A program made the position numbers and the translations under genes. A DNA stretch of 47,281 nt from a virus: the IMG/VR virus record IMGVR_UViG_3300005753_000031, positions 1-47,281 of that record; one strand, given 5' to 3'. This document shows positions 31,344 through 39,459 of this stretch, piece after piece (the stretch's first letter is position 1; every line of letters starts with the position of its first letter). Under the pieces are notes generated by a model. It had not been told where the DNA came from, made no database searches, and saw only the letters and a program-made list of their open reading frames with translations.

Positions 31344-32398
31344 AATTATATAAATTAGATTCAGTTGGAAAGTTGAGGCTATGGGAAGTTATCCGTGTCA
31401 AAAATACTATCCATGTTCGTCATGGTCAGGTTGATGGAGCAATGCAGGAATCAGAAGATACAATTCGTATTGGCAAAGGTGGACGCACAGTTGACGAGCA
31501 AATTGAAATGATGATAAGCTCAATGATAAAGCGAAGAATTGAACGTGGATATTTTTACAACAAAAGCGATGTCGTGAAGAAACCTAAGAATAGCCTTGGT
31601 TTTCATAACCCGATGCTAGCTTCAAAAGTCAACTACGATAAAATTGAATATGAAAATTGTTATGTTCAACGGAAATATGATGGACATAGATGTCTAATAA
31701 CTATGCACAATGGGGCCGCCATAGCGTACAGTAGAGGCGGTAAAAAAATAACAAGTATAGCGCACATACTTGATGAGATAGTGGCCGCTGACAGGCTTCA
31801 GGAAGGAGAAACACTGGATGGTGAACTGTATATACATGGAATGGCATTGCAAGACATAGGAAGTTTAGTGCGTACTCAGAAAAATCAATCGCCTGAACTT
31901 ATTTATCATTGTTATGATTTTATTTCTAGCGAAAGTTTTATTAAAAGACTTGGAAAAATAAGAAAAATTTTTACAAGAATGAAATATTCTCGTTCTATTT
32001 CAACAGTGTATGCTAGTGATGAATCTACAATTGTCTCATGGTTTAAAACTTTTAGAAATGAAGGTTACGAAGGTGCAATTGTTAGATGGGGAGAAAATGG
32101 ATACGAGGATGGAAAACGAACTAAATATTTAATGAAAGTTAAAGAAGTTATCCGAGCTGAATTCAAAGTGATAAATGTTCTGTCATCGGTTGACGGACTT
32201 GCTCGATTAATATGCAAATGCAAGGGTGGTGAATTTGCTGTTTATGCACATGGAACTCATGTAAGGAAAAGAGAAGTTTTAATAAATAAAGAAAAATATA
32301 TAGGGAAATACATATCTGTGGAGTTTGCAAGCTATACAAATTCTAAAAAACCATCTCAGCCGATAGCAATTGAATGGAGGGAAAAGAGTGAGTTTTAA
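31340..32398 (+). CDS. ATP-dependent DNA ligase with N-terminal WGR-like domain
   Basis: Residues 1-50 have a WGR-like pattern (LRLWEVIRVKNTIHVRHGQVDG...). The rest is a covalent nucleotidyltransferase ligase: nucleotide-binding QRKYDGHR with Lys112, then GETLDGELYIH, FISSESF, YEGAIVRW and KYLMKVKE (motif V), and a C-terminal OB fold. It would seal phage DNA nicks. The fusion with WGR, a DNA-end or RNA-binding module known from PARPs, is uncommon. It ends the rightward arm. Confidence 0.8.
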   Translation: MKLYKLDSVGKLRLWEVIRVKNTIHVRHGQVDGAMQESEDTIRIGKGGRTVDEQIEMMISSMIKRRIERGYFYNKSDVVKKPKNSLGFHNPMLASKVNYDKIEYENCYVQRKYDGHRCLITMHNGAAIAYSRGGKKITSIAHILDEIVAADRLQEGETLDGELYIHGMALQDIGSLVRTQKNQSPELIYHCYDFISSESFIKRLGKIRKIFTRMKYSRSISTVYASDESTIVSWFKTFRNEGYEGAIVRWGENGYEDGKRTKYLMKVKEVIRAEFKVINVLSSVDGLARLICKCKGGEFAVYAHGTHVRKREVLINKEKYIGKYISVEFASYTNSKKPSQPIAIEWREKSEF

Positions 32399-32570
32399 AA
32401 AATGGCGATCTTCTGAACTAGTATATACTGAGGGCGGTTATTGGTTGTATGTTTTAACTAATGGTGAGAACAAGGTGACTTGCCACTCGAGCAAAAGAAA
32501 GGAATTTGTAAAAGAGGATATTGAAAAAGCACTTTCAAGATTAAATGTTAAATTAGTTAACGTCTGTTAA
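32388..32570 (+). CDS. Small early protein (60 residues)
   Basis: I chose the GTG at 32388, preceded by GGAGGG at good distance; the gene overlaps the ligase end by 11 bases. The sequence has a compact beta-hairpin-like segment (LVYTEGGYWLYVLTNGENKV). No family recognised. Last rightward gene before the terminator, and it carries one GATC (32407). Confidence 0.55.
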   Translation: MSFKKWRSSELVYTEGGYWLYVLTNGENKVTCHSSKRKEFVKEDIEKALSRLNVKLVNVC

Positions 32571-32594
32571 AAAAGTGCCTCCAAGGACGGAGGC
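32568..32594 (-). terminator. Leftward intrinsic terminator ending the late arm
   Basis: A 6-bp G+C-rich stem, GCCTCC/GGAGGC, with the hexaloop GTCCTT is followed on the minus strand by ACTTTTTT. It ends transcripts of the tail operon 20 bases after the collar-fibre stop. The same stem has no T run in the rightward sense, so it appears one-directional. Confidence 0.75.
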
Positions 32595-32612
32595 AAAAAC
32601 CAACGGCACATA

Positions 32613-33377
32613 TTAATAACTTATTACCAGATTAACATAAATATTCTTGCCCCTTGTTTCGTTACCACCTGTGAATCCTGATCTCCTTCCTGCTCCTATC
32701 GTCGGTTGATCGTTCCCTCCTCCTCCACCTGTTCCGCCACTTAATGGTAAGGTGTGATCATGAACTTCAAACTGGTCTTGTTGAACTGTTCCAACCTGAT
32801 CTCCTACTGTTCCGTCTCCACGATTTGTTCTAGCACTTGAATCAGGATCAATACCTCTACCGTAATCAGTTGCTCTTAAGGAATATCCTCTGTAGTCTGG
32901 TAGGGCAAAAGTTCCAAAACCACCACCATACATTTGACCAAGGAATGAAAACAGCCGTGGATAGGTAATTTGTGAAACTAAAGAGCCATTGCAAGGAAGG
33001 CTTCCAACTGGAGAGCCATCCATCGGCCATATGGTTACGACCCCAACTGGGTTTTCAAGCTCTCTAACTGGTATCCAAAAACCTAGTCCAGCCGTAACTG
33101 GTTGACCTAAGTTTGAATTCTTAAGCGACTGCCAGTGCTGGTCTACGTTAAAAACTCTTGAGCCAATGCTATATATAATTAAGGGGTCATAGTTTGGTGC
33201 GCCACGTTCATCTAAATGTTGCAGATATACGTCAGCCCTATTCTGAATCCAATTTTCATTTTGATACGGAGGCTTTTCTGCAACCCATCCTAAATCTATT
33301 TTTGAATCACTAGGCTGAGCTTTAGCACCATTGTTGCACCATGCTCGTCTCATATCTGGTTTTGTAATAACTGTCAT
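32613..33377 (-). CDS. Tail-collar-domain fibre protein
   Basis: Receptor-contacting tail protein. The second half matches the phage tail collar domain: PVGVVTIWPMDGSPVGSLPCNGSLVSQ, then TYPRLFSFLGQMYGGGFGTFALPDYRGYSLR, and a GTVGDQVGTVQQD...HDH region followed by a Gly-rich loop and KNIYVNLVISY. It is visibly richer in G+C than its neighbours and holds five GATC sites, versus about 11 in the other 46 kb. Recent acquisition or module exchange is likely. It is the last late gene before the terminator. Confidence 0.85.
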   Translation of the reverse strand: MTVITKPDMRRAWCNNGAKAQPSDSKIDLGWVAEKPPYQNENWIQNRADVYLQHLDERGAPNYDPLIIYSIGSRVFNVDQHWQSLKNSNLGQPVTAGLGFWIPVRELENPVGVVTIWPMDGSPVGSLPCNGSLVSQITYPRLFSFLGQMYGGGFGTFALPDYRGYSLRATDYGRGIDPDSSARTNRGDGTVGDQVGTVQQDQFEVHDHTLPLSGGTGGGGGNDQPTIGAGRRSGFTGGNETRGKNIYVNLVISY

Positions 33378-33907
33378 GCTAATTTCTCCACTATAATCAA
33401 TGTGTCCAATACATCTACAGTGTCAACCGTAGAGCTTTCGTTATTTTTAAAACATCTTATATTGTAAGTTGTAGAGATCAATACATCTAGTACAATTATA
33501 AATCTTTTATATTCGTCTTGCTCTGCACTTGAAGGCAATCTAGTTACATAAATTTCTGTAAAAGTAGTTTGGTCAAATACTCCAAGATGCAACGAGAGAG
33601 GCGAAGCAGCATTTGAAAATTTAACATTTACATCTAATTTTATTTTACCAATTGGAAGAACTAGATTTCCATTTGTTGCATTTGCTATTCCAGATGCATT
33701 TGCCAGTCCAGTTATATTTACAGGAGTCTCATTTAGACCGTCTAGGGATAATTGAGCTCCTGCTCCCCATAGTGTGCCTATTGTATTAGATGAACCAGTA
33801 AACAAATTATCTTTGCGAATCTTTTTTGTTCCGCCTGCATCTTCAATACAAAAAAGGTCATTGTCATTTGCAGATACAGCAATAGGGAATGATGATGTCT
33901 TAGCCAT
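33374..33907 (-). CDS. Tail fibre paralogue C (C1q/TNF-like fold candidate)
   Basis: A 177-residue protein whose N-terminus (SSFPIAVSANDNDLFCIEDAGGTKKIRKDNL) shows the same anchor pattern as the next two genes. The rest is a jelly-roll-like beta domain with an F-D-Q-T segment. One of three tandem relatives of similar size, likely trimeric fibre heads. The start overlaps the preceding stop and the stop overlaps the collar gene (ATGA). Confidence 0.65.
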   Translation of the reverse strand: MAKTSSFPIAVSANDNDLFCIEDAGGTKKIRKDNLFTGSSNTIGTLWGAGAQLSLDGLNETPVNITGLANASGIANATNGNLVLPIGKIKLDVNVKFSNAASPLSLHLGVFDQTTFTEIYVTRLPSSAEQDEYKRFIIVLDVLISTTYNIRCFKNNESSTVDTVDVLDTLIIVEKLA

Positions 33908-34478
33908 AGAAAGTTTCTACCTCGAAAAAAGCGTCTGTGAAATCAACGGTATGTGCAGTGAAAGCATCCGTGGTGTATACTCTTAGAGATAAAGAGTCGT
34001 TTGCTGTTAAAGCCCTAACAACAGAAAAATTTACTGGTATAAATAGATAAGTTGAAAATGCAGGTTGCCGATAAGTTTGCATTTGCTCTCTTACTGAATT
34101 CACCCATAGTTCTAAAAATACTTCTGCATTATTAACACCCGCTATTCTTTTCATTAGAATTGAAGCGGAAACTTTATAGTTCGCAGTATTAGGAACAATA
34201 ATTGTTCCGGCCGATTGGTCTACAGAAGCACCTCCAGTTTTGGAAGCATAGCCTGTTATTATAGTTGGAGCGGCAGGCGGAACATCAGAAACTTCCTCAG
34301 CAAGAACCACGGAAGATGCAGCACCTCCATGTAATTTTCCAACCGATGATGAAGACTGTACCGCTACATTCTGCACTTCAATTTGTCTTGAAGTTGGAGT
34401 AACATTTGGGTCATACAATGCAAGAACATCTGTATCATTTGAAACAGTTGTCGATTGAAGTTCGCTAATCTTTGGCAT
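33900..34478 (-). CDS. Tail fibre paralogue B (C1q/TNF-like fold candidate)
   Basis: A 192-residue protein beginning MPKISELQSTTVSNDTDVLA, matching the anchor of the neighbours (ISEL..T...TD.LA.YD...T...I...N). Its beta-rich C-terminal domain contains the A-Y-K-V-S-A type strand common in C1q-like heads. Function: receptor-binding fibre, inferred from paralogy and position beside the baseplate genes. Confidence 0.65.
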   Translation of the reverse strand: MPKISELQSTTVSNDTDVLALYDPNVTPTSRQIEVQNVAVQSSSSVGKLHGGAASSVVLAEEVSDVPPAAPTIITGYASKTGGASVDQSAGTIIVPNTANYKVSASILMKRIAGVNNAEVFLELWVNSVREQMQTYRQPAFSTYLFIPVNFSVVRALTANDSLSLRVYTTDAFTAHTVDFTDAFFEVETFYG

Positions 34479-35014
34479 TAATATTTCTCCAATTGAAATG
34501 TAGTTTTGTCTACTTGAATATTAAATGTGCTGCCGATACTAACTGCTATAGAAACTACATCACCGGATGTTAAAGAAAAAGCTTCTGTAAATATTTCCAT
34601 ATATTTTTTAGGAACCGCATCTCCTTTACCATAATATCCATAGAGTCCAATTTGAGTGTCAGAACCATTTATTCTGAAAAATACCTTGCCATTGCGAGCA
34701 GAGTCTTGATGCAAAGCAGAAAATGTAACTCTATATAATCCTGTTGTTGCTATAGTAACTTCACCAGTTGAAATATTTCCAATGCCAGTCGTGAAATCAA
34801 ACCCTGTCATTTTCTCTGCAACATTTAAAGTTGGAACACTTACACTAAGATTATCTGCATACATTGTGGAAATATTTTCTATTCCTGCAGAACTTAAATT
34901 TGACATTGCAATTCTTTTTGAAACAAAAATTGGGGATGCACTTTTATCTATAATAACTATTTCATCCGTGGGTGAAAAAGAAGTTATTTCTGTTAAACCA
35001 TTAAAATCAGGCAT
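34478..35014 (-). CDS. Tail fibre paralogue A (C1q/TNF-like fold candidate)
   Basis: A 178-residue protein with N-terminal anchor FNGLTEITSFSPTDEIVIID, then MTGFDFTTGIGNISTGEVTI and GLYRVTFSALHQDSARNGKVFF. The latter two are typical of C1q/TNF-like phage receptor-binding heads. It starts on the stop of the DUF2612-like gene (single-base overlap). Confidence 0.7.
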   Translation of the reverse strand: MPDFNGLTEITSFSPTDEIVIIDKSASPIFVSKRIAMSNLSSAGIENISTMYADNLSVSVPTLNVAEKMTGFDFTTGIGNISTGEVTIATTGLYRVTFSALHQDSARNGKVFFRINGSDTQIGLYGYYGKGDAVPKKYMEIFTEAFSLTSGDVVSIAVSIGSTFNIQVDKTTFQLEKY

Positions 35015-36084
35015 TATTCAATCTCCCAGTCTGAACCATCTGCATTTGTTATAACATTGCCAGATGAATCTAATATCGCAGAAACATTTAATTCACCAGT
35101 CACTATCGTATCTGCTAGTGCAATAATTAAATCTGCATCGCTGACAACTGAAGTTGAGATTGAGACTATAGTGTCTGAATCAATTATAGATAGAGTAGCA
35201 TCTTGCTCAACAGTTGAGTTTATAGAAACTACAGAATCTTCTAAGGCAAGAATTAAGTTGAACGTTCCTGGAGGGGCAACCTGTATGTCAACTATAGAAT
35301 CTTCTAACACTAAGTCTAAACTTATATTTTCAATTACTTCTACATTAAGAGAAGTAGAAACATCCTCATGCGCTACTGAAATAAGCCCTTCAATTGTAAG
35401 TCCAGCGACCATAGAAGAAATAGTGTCTCCAAGCAATGTATTTAATTCAGTGTCTAGGTCAATGTCAATATCTTCATAAACATATTCTATTCGAACACCT
35501 ACTGGCCTTGGTATTAAATCTAGTGAGGCTATGAAAGATTTTTCAGCCGGAGTTAAAATGTAATTAATCTTAACTTGAAAGCTGGCATTTCCTGTTTCAG
35601 CTATGTCTACATTTATAGTTATGTTAGGATACATTAACTCTAATATTTGCCTAGTAATTAGTAGCACATCATTAGAGGTTATATTAGAAATATTTTTTAA
35701 TATCTTAGCGTTTATTAAAATTCTATATTCGCTGTCAATTAGTTTCCGTGTGGTTACTGCATTTTCATCGGCAGAACGATAACGACCTGCGACTACTTTT
35801 TCTGTTAAGCTGCCAAACCCTTTACCAGTCGGGTCTTGTAGAAAGCTAAAGTAATCTGTTTCAACAAAATCCGTAACCTCTCTTCCAACTCCAATAATAC
35901 TTCCTATTATATCTAGATTTATATTCTGTGCATTGTTGAAATATCTTTCATCTATAACTCTTTTAATTTCAACATGGAGGAAATCATATTCGGTTGATAA
36001 AGAATTTAAAAGTGCAAGTATAACAGGACTATCTTTATATTGTCCTATTAATCTTTCACTAATTATTTCGGTAATATTGTGCAT
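35014..36084 (-). CDS. DUF2612-like baseplate protein with a 21-residue repeat tail
   Basis: The N-terminal 200 residues resemble DUF2612 (Mu gp48-type) baseplate proteins: FLHVEIKRVIDERYFNNAQNINLDIIGSIIGVGRE and TSNDVLLITRQILELMYPNI. The last 150 residues are about six units of the 21-residue repeat (LVLEDSIVDIQV, LALEDSVVSINS, IALADTIVTGEL) also found in the protein at 2220-3794. Such a tail could form a beta stalk joining fibres to the baseplate. The adjacent fibre genes fit. Confidence 0.75.
   Translation of the reverse strand: MHNITEIISERLIGQYKDSPVILALLNSLSTEYDFLHVEIKRVIDERYFNNAQNINLDIIGSIIGVGREVTDFVETDYFSFLQDPTGKGFGSLTEKVVAGRYRSADENAVTTRKLIDSEYRILINAKILKNISNITSNDVLLITRQILELMYPNITINVDIAETGNASFQVKINYILTPAEKSFIASLDLIPRPVGVRIEYVYEDIDIDLDTELNTLLGDTISSMVAGLTIEGLISVAHEDVSTSLNVEVIENISLDLVLEDSIVDIQVAPPGTFNLILALEDSVVSINSTVEQDATLSIIDSDTIVSISTSVVSDADLIIALADTIVTGELNVSAILDSSGNVITNADGSDWEIE
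35071..35466 (-). repeat. 63-bp coding repeat, about six units (second array)
   Basis: In-frame 63-bp units encode the 21-residue repeat in residues about 207-338 of the DUF2612-like protein. The protein-level pattern is the same as the array at 2331-3089. Confidence 0.75.
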
Positions 36085-36085
36085 A

Positions 36086-37270
36086 TTATCCTACTGTAAA
36101 TGTTATTCTTGATTCATCCCATGATGAAACTTCTTTATAATTAATAGATATATCGGCACTACTCCAGTTCACATTGTCTATGCTTGTTTCCAAACTATTA
36201 ATAGTGTGATTTGGATATGCTAAATTCAACGGAGTGTATAGTCTTGAATTTAAAACATTATCTCCAACACTAACGTCTGTACCTGAAACAAGTTCTCCAG
36301 AAACATATCTTAAAAGATAGTCTGTAAATACTATGCTAGCATCTGCAGGAACCTCTCCTAGAAAAGTAACACTAGCACGGAAATATACTGGAATTGAAGT
36401 TGGCCGTGTAAAGGAAACATCATGAGAGTTCCCAAATATATCTAAAATTTGAACAGTAGTCGTTCCAAATGCCTCTATTCCGGCCGGCTTCTTATCCCAT
36501 ATTGCGGCTCCAATTGAGCTATCAAGTCCACCGGAAACAACAGCTTCAAATGAATGTGGTGGCACACCATTGGCATCAACAACATCTGAAAAGTTTTCAA
36601 CACCACCAGAATGAATCACACTTTCAATCCTAGAGATTTCAGATAAGATGGCATCTAAAGAACTACTACCTGCAATAAATAGAGAACGATTTCTACGTGC
36701 TCTTAATTCTATATCAGTTTCAATATTTCTACCTTGAACAACATCAACAGAATTGTTAACAGTGCCCCAACCATTTACAGGTGAACCGATAACCGTTAGT
36801 GTTCCGGCTGCTGCCACTATAGGTCCATCTTTACGGGCGTTGACAAGCACCTGAGCCGTCCCTGTGGGGAAGTCCGTGCCTATTGTAATGGCTGCACTAG
36901 TTAAAAATTCAGCTTGTGTAGAACTATGCCTTATTATAGAACCGGAAGGTATAACAGTTCCATCTGTTCCTGTTATATCAACATAGGTATTAGATTTCAA
37001 TGCAGGCAATCTTGAAAGTCCATTTAGAAAAACTAGATTATCAAGTGCTTGACCAGTAACGAATAGAGGATTAAACGAACCATAAGCCTCATGTAATTCT
37101 TCCCATAGACCAGAAGTTATTTCAGAAAGTATTGCGATTATTTGCCCTTCAATTGAATCTGGTAAAAGAGTTGCGTCTGCGCCAAGAGCCTGACGTACAG
37201 ATTCTTCCATGTCGGCTTTTATTTCTGGAAGCCTTTTTGTTGTGAAACCATTTGCATCTATGCCGTACAT
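36086..37270 (-). CDS. Baseplate J-like protein (Mu gp47 family)
   Basis: Baseplate wedge protein, 394 residues. Family features: FTTKRLPEIKADMEESVRQALG, SIEGQIIAILSEITSGLWEELHEAYGSF, GQALDNLVFLNGLSR, then a beta-rich middle with GSIIRHSSTQAEF. Order gp25-J-DUF2612 matches Mu- and Pam3-type contractile tails. Confidence 0.85.
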   Translation of the reverse strand: MYGIDANGFTTKRLPEIKADMEESVRQALGADATLLPDSIEGQIIAILSEITSGLWEELHEAYGSFNPLFVTGQALDNLVFLNGLSRLPALKSNTYVDITGTDGTVIPSGSIIRHSSTQAEFLTSAAITIGTDFPTGTAQVLVNARKDGPIVAAAGTLTVIGSPVNGWGTVNNSVDVVQGRNIETDIELRARRNRSLFIAGSSSLDAILSEISRIESVIHSGGVENFSDVVDANGVPPHSFEAVVSGGLDSSIGAAIWDKKPAGIEAFGTTTVQILDIFGNSHDVSFTRPTSIPVYFRASVTFLGEVPADASIVFTDYLLRYVSGELVSGTDVSVGDNVLNSRLYTPLNLAYPNHTINSLETSIDNVNWSSADISINYKEVSSWDESRITFTVG

Positions 37271-37271
37271 A

Positions 37272-37646
37272 TTATACTCCGAATGGATTTGCTTCTAGCG
37301 TTAGGAAAGAACCATATATAGTTTGTGCTGAAAAAGAAACTTTTAATTTCCTTGTATTTCCTTGTTCAAAATCAATTTCAAATCTAGTTAGGTTCAATAT
37401 TCCTTCTGTTTCTAATATAAATTGTTTTATAGTTGTCTCTAAATCTGTAAGGCTAAATATACGAGAGCCAAATACTTCATTATATGGAAATCCGTATGAC
37501 TCATCTAAAAAATATTCACCGATGCTAATCGACAATCTTGTTTTAACATTCCTAGAAATTTCATCATCCCTGTCTACAGTTTCAAGCTGACCGTCAGTAT
37601 ATATGATATCGTTTCTCAATGTATCTAATTTGAATCCCTTGGCCAT
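37272..37646 (-). CDS. Baseplate wedge protein, gp25-like (DUF2634)
   Basis: 124 residues. It contains ISRNVKTRLSISIGEYFLDESYGFPY and SLTDLETTIKQFILETEGI, the core of gp25-like/DUF2634 proteins that seed sheath polymerisation. Placed directly before the J gene in transcription order. Confidence 0.8.
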   Translation of the reverse strand: MAKGFKLDTLRNDIIYTDGQLETVDRDDEISRNVKTRLSISIGEYFLDESYGFPYNEVFGSRIFSLTDLETTIKQFILETEGILNLTRFEIDFEQGNTRKLKVSFSAQTIYGSFLTLEANPFGV

Positions 37647-38254
37647 TATGCAGCAAATCCTCCGCCATCTGATTGTGGTGGTCCAGTTCCTGCACCTGAA
37701 TGCAGATGTGTATTTAAAGTTACATCTGCAACACCAGTTCCAGGAATTGATTCGAATACTACTTGTCCGTGCAATTTAATCTTACCATTTATTAATTCTA
37801 TTTTTGCGCCACCATTAATTTCTTCAAGGACAAGTCCTTCGGAGGCAGGAACATTATTTCTTTTACCTTTTGAAATTAAAGCAGGTATAAACACTGCATC
37901 AGAAATATTATGTTTTCTATACATTAATGGTCGTGTCACATCTCCCTTTTCAACGAACTGATTAATTTCTCTTTCAGAAAAAACTAGCATACCTTCATCA
38001 CCTTTTTCTATAGGAAATGTTATCCTATACTTACCAACACTAGGGTAAATTATAGGTATGTCAGATAAAGTTGGCAATGTAATTTCCTCATTATCTTCAA
38101 CTAAAACTCTTTTAATGGCAGGAGTAGCATTTACAGTTCCATTGCTGTTAAAGGTTTCAACAACACACGGAATTGAAGTATGTAGATTATGAAGACTAAA
38201 CTCTAAAATCGTTTTAATCAATCCATCTAATGTGTATATATCTTCTGCGCTCAA
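37646..38254 (-). CDS. Tail spike tip protein (Gp138/gp5-like OB domain)
   Basis: The 202-residue protein has an OB-like start (HTSIPCVVETFNSNGTVNATPAIKRV), then LPTLSDIPIIYPSVGKYRITFPIEKGDEGMLVFSEREINQF, typical of Gp138 N-domain spike proteins. It ends in a beta-stalk-like part and a His-Gly-Pro tail (LNTHLHSGAGTGPPQSDG), which may bind iron as in phage spikes. Confidence 0.75.
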   Translation of the reverse strand: MSAEDIYTLDGLIKTILEFSLHNLHTSIPCVVETFNSNGTVNATPAIKRVLVEDNEEITLPTLSDIPIIYPSVGKYRITFPIEKGDEGMLVFSEREINQFVEKGDVTRPLMYRKHNISDAVFIPALISKGKRNNVPASEGLVLEEINGGAKIELINGKIKLHGQVVFESIPGTGVADVTLNTHLHSGAGTGPPQSDGGGFAA

Positions 38255-39108
38255 TTTAATCTAAGTCCTATTAATTCCGTATACCATGCATCACCGTGAG
38301 TATCTCCGGTATGAGCCATTGACAAAACTTTTTGCCTACCAAGTCCAAATGAAAATTTATTAGAATATTCTAATGCTTGCTGTGTTAAAGTTAGCCCTTT
38401 ACTCTTAACATCAAATAAGTCACCGTTATTAATAGAAGGCTCCATAAGCATCTTAACACTTATTCCACCCTTTGTTAATAGCACGGGTGTCTCTATAAGG
38501 CCTGTGCCTGCACTAACTTCAAATAATTCTTTCTCATCATTTCCTTTTTCTGAATCATATAAAAATAAATCGCCGTTTATGATATACCAATTAAAATTAT
38601 ATGATTCAGAAAGCGTGTTCATTATATTATCAAAAGTGTCGTGTACTGTATATCCACCGCTAATATTATTTATTTTTATATTATTCTTTACAATTAAAAT
38701 TCCTGCTGTGCTTGCAATATCACTTAGAACGTCATTCAATGCAATTGACCTTGTCCATCCAAAAGAAATCATTTTAGAATTATAATCTCTTCCATCATTG
38801 CAATATATTCTAGTTATAAAATCAACCCCTTCACGGTATTCATTTGTGTTATTTATTTTTCCAATAAACAGAACACCATTAAAATCTTTATATCCTGCTT
38901 CAAGTGTTATTACGGTTCCAATTTCTAAATAGTTATTTTCACTTTTTATTTTGCCAAGGTTGTATATGTCGAGTTCCATTGTATGGTGTGCATCGCCATG
39001 AAATCTTTGTATTCTAAATACCATTTTTAAATCAGTAATTGAAACTTCAGTTCCATCAAACCTAACTCTTATAAAACGATTAAATTTAGAACCTTTTTCC
39101 ACTACCAC
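38251..39108 (-). CDS. Baseplate hub protein (gp27/gpD-like)
   Basis: 285 residues, with beta-rich segments such as FRIQRFHGDAHHTMELDIYNLG, TVITLEAGYKDFNGVLFIGKI and a lysine-tolerant middle. Fold pattern and position between spike and plug genes fit a hub of the gp27/gpD type. Sequence similarity was judged by pattern, not alignment. Confidence 0.7.
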   Translation of the reverse strand: MVVEKGSKFNRFIRVRFDGTEVSITDLKMVFRIQRFHGDAHHTMELDIYNLGKIKSENNYLEIGTVITLEAGYKDFNGVLFIGKINNTNEYREGVDFITRIYCNDGRDYNSKMISFGWTRSIALNDVLSDIASTAGILIVKNNIKINNISGGYTVHDTFDNIMNTLSESYNFNWYIINGDLFLYDSEKGNDEKELFEVSAGTGLIETPVLLTKGGISVKMLMEPSINNGDLFDVKSKGLTLTQQALEYSNKFSFGLGRQKVLSMAHTGDTHGDAWYTELIGLRLN

Positions 39109-39458
39109 TTTTCCCTTATTACGGCATTGCCATCATAATATGAATTGTTAAATTCGTCAAGTGTCATGTATGCTAAAATAACTTTTTCAGAAAAGTTTTC
39201 AATAGTTGCCTCAAGTAATGGTTCTGGCGTACTAACGGCAATGAGAACTTCTAAACCTATTCTTCCAGATTGGGATAAAAGGTCTTCGCCTGTATTTATA
39301 AGAATACCATTAGACTCCGTGCCTAATCTAGCATTAGAAATATCCATTGCCCATCTATCTTTAGTTTTAGAATAGTATATTCTTAATGCAATTTGCTCTC
39401 CACCTATTCTTAAATTATAAATTGAAGTAGCCTTATCTAATTTTATTATCTCGGCCAT
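39102..39458 (-). CDS. Baseplate plug protein (Pam3-type)
   Basis: 118 residues: MAEIIKLDKATSIYNLRIGGEQIALRIYYSK, then DRWAMDISN and EVLIAVSTPEPL. This fits the small phage baseplate plug family that fills the hub centre in Pam3-like short contractile tails. It overlaps the hub gene by seven bases. Confidence 0.7.
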   Translation of the reverse strand: MAEIIKLDKATSIYNLRIGGEQIALRIYYSKTKDRWAMDISNARLGTESNGILINTGEDLLSQSGRIGLEVLIAVSTPEPLLEATIENFSEKVILAYMTLDEFNNSYYDGNAVIREKW

Positions 39459-39459
39459 T

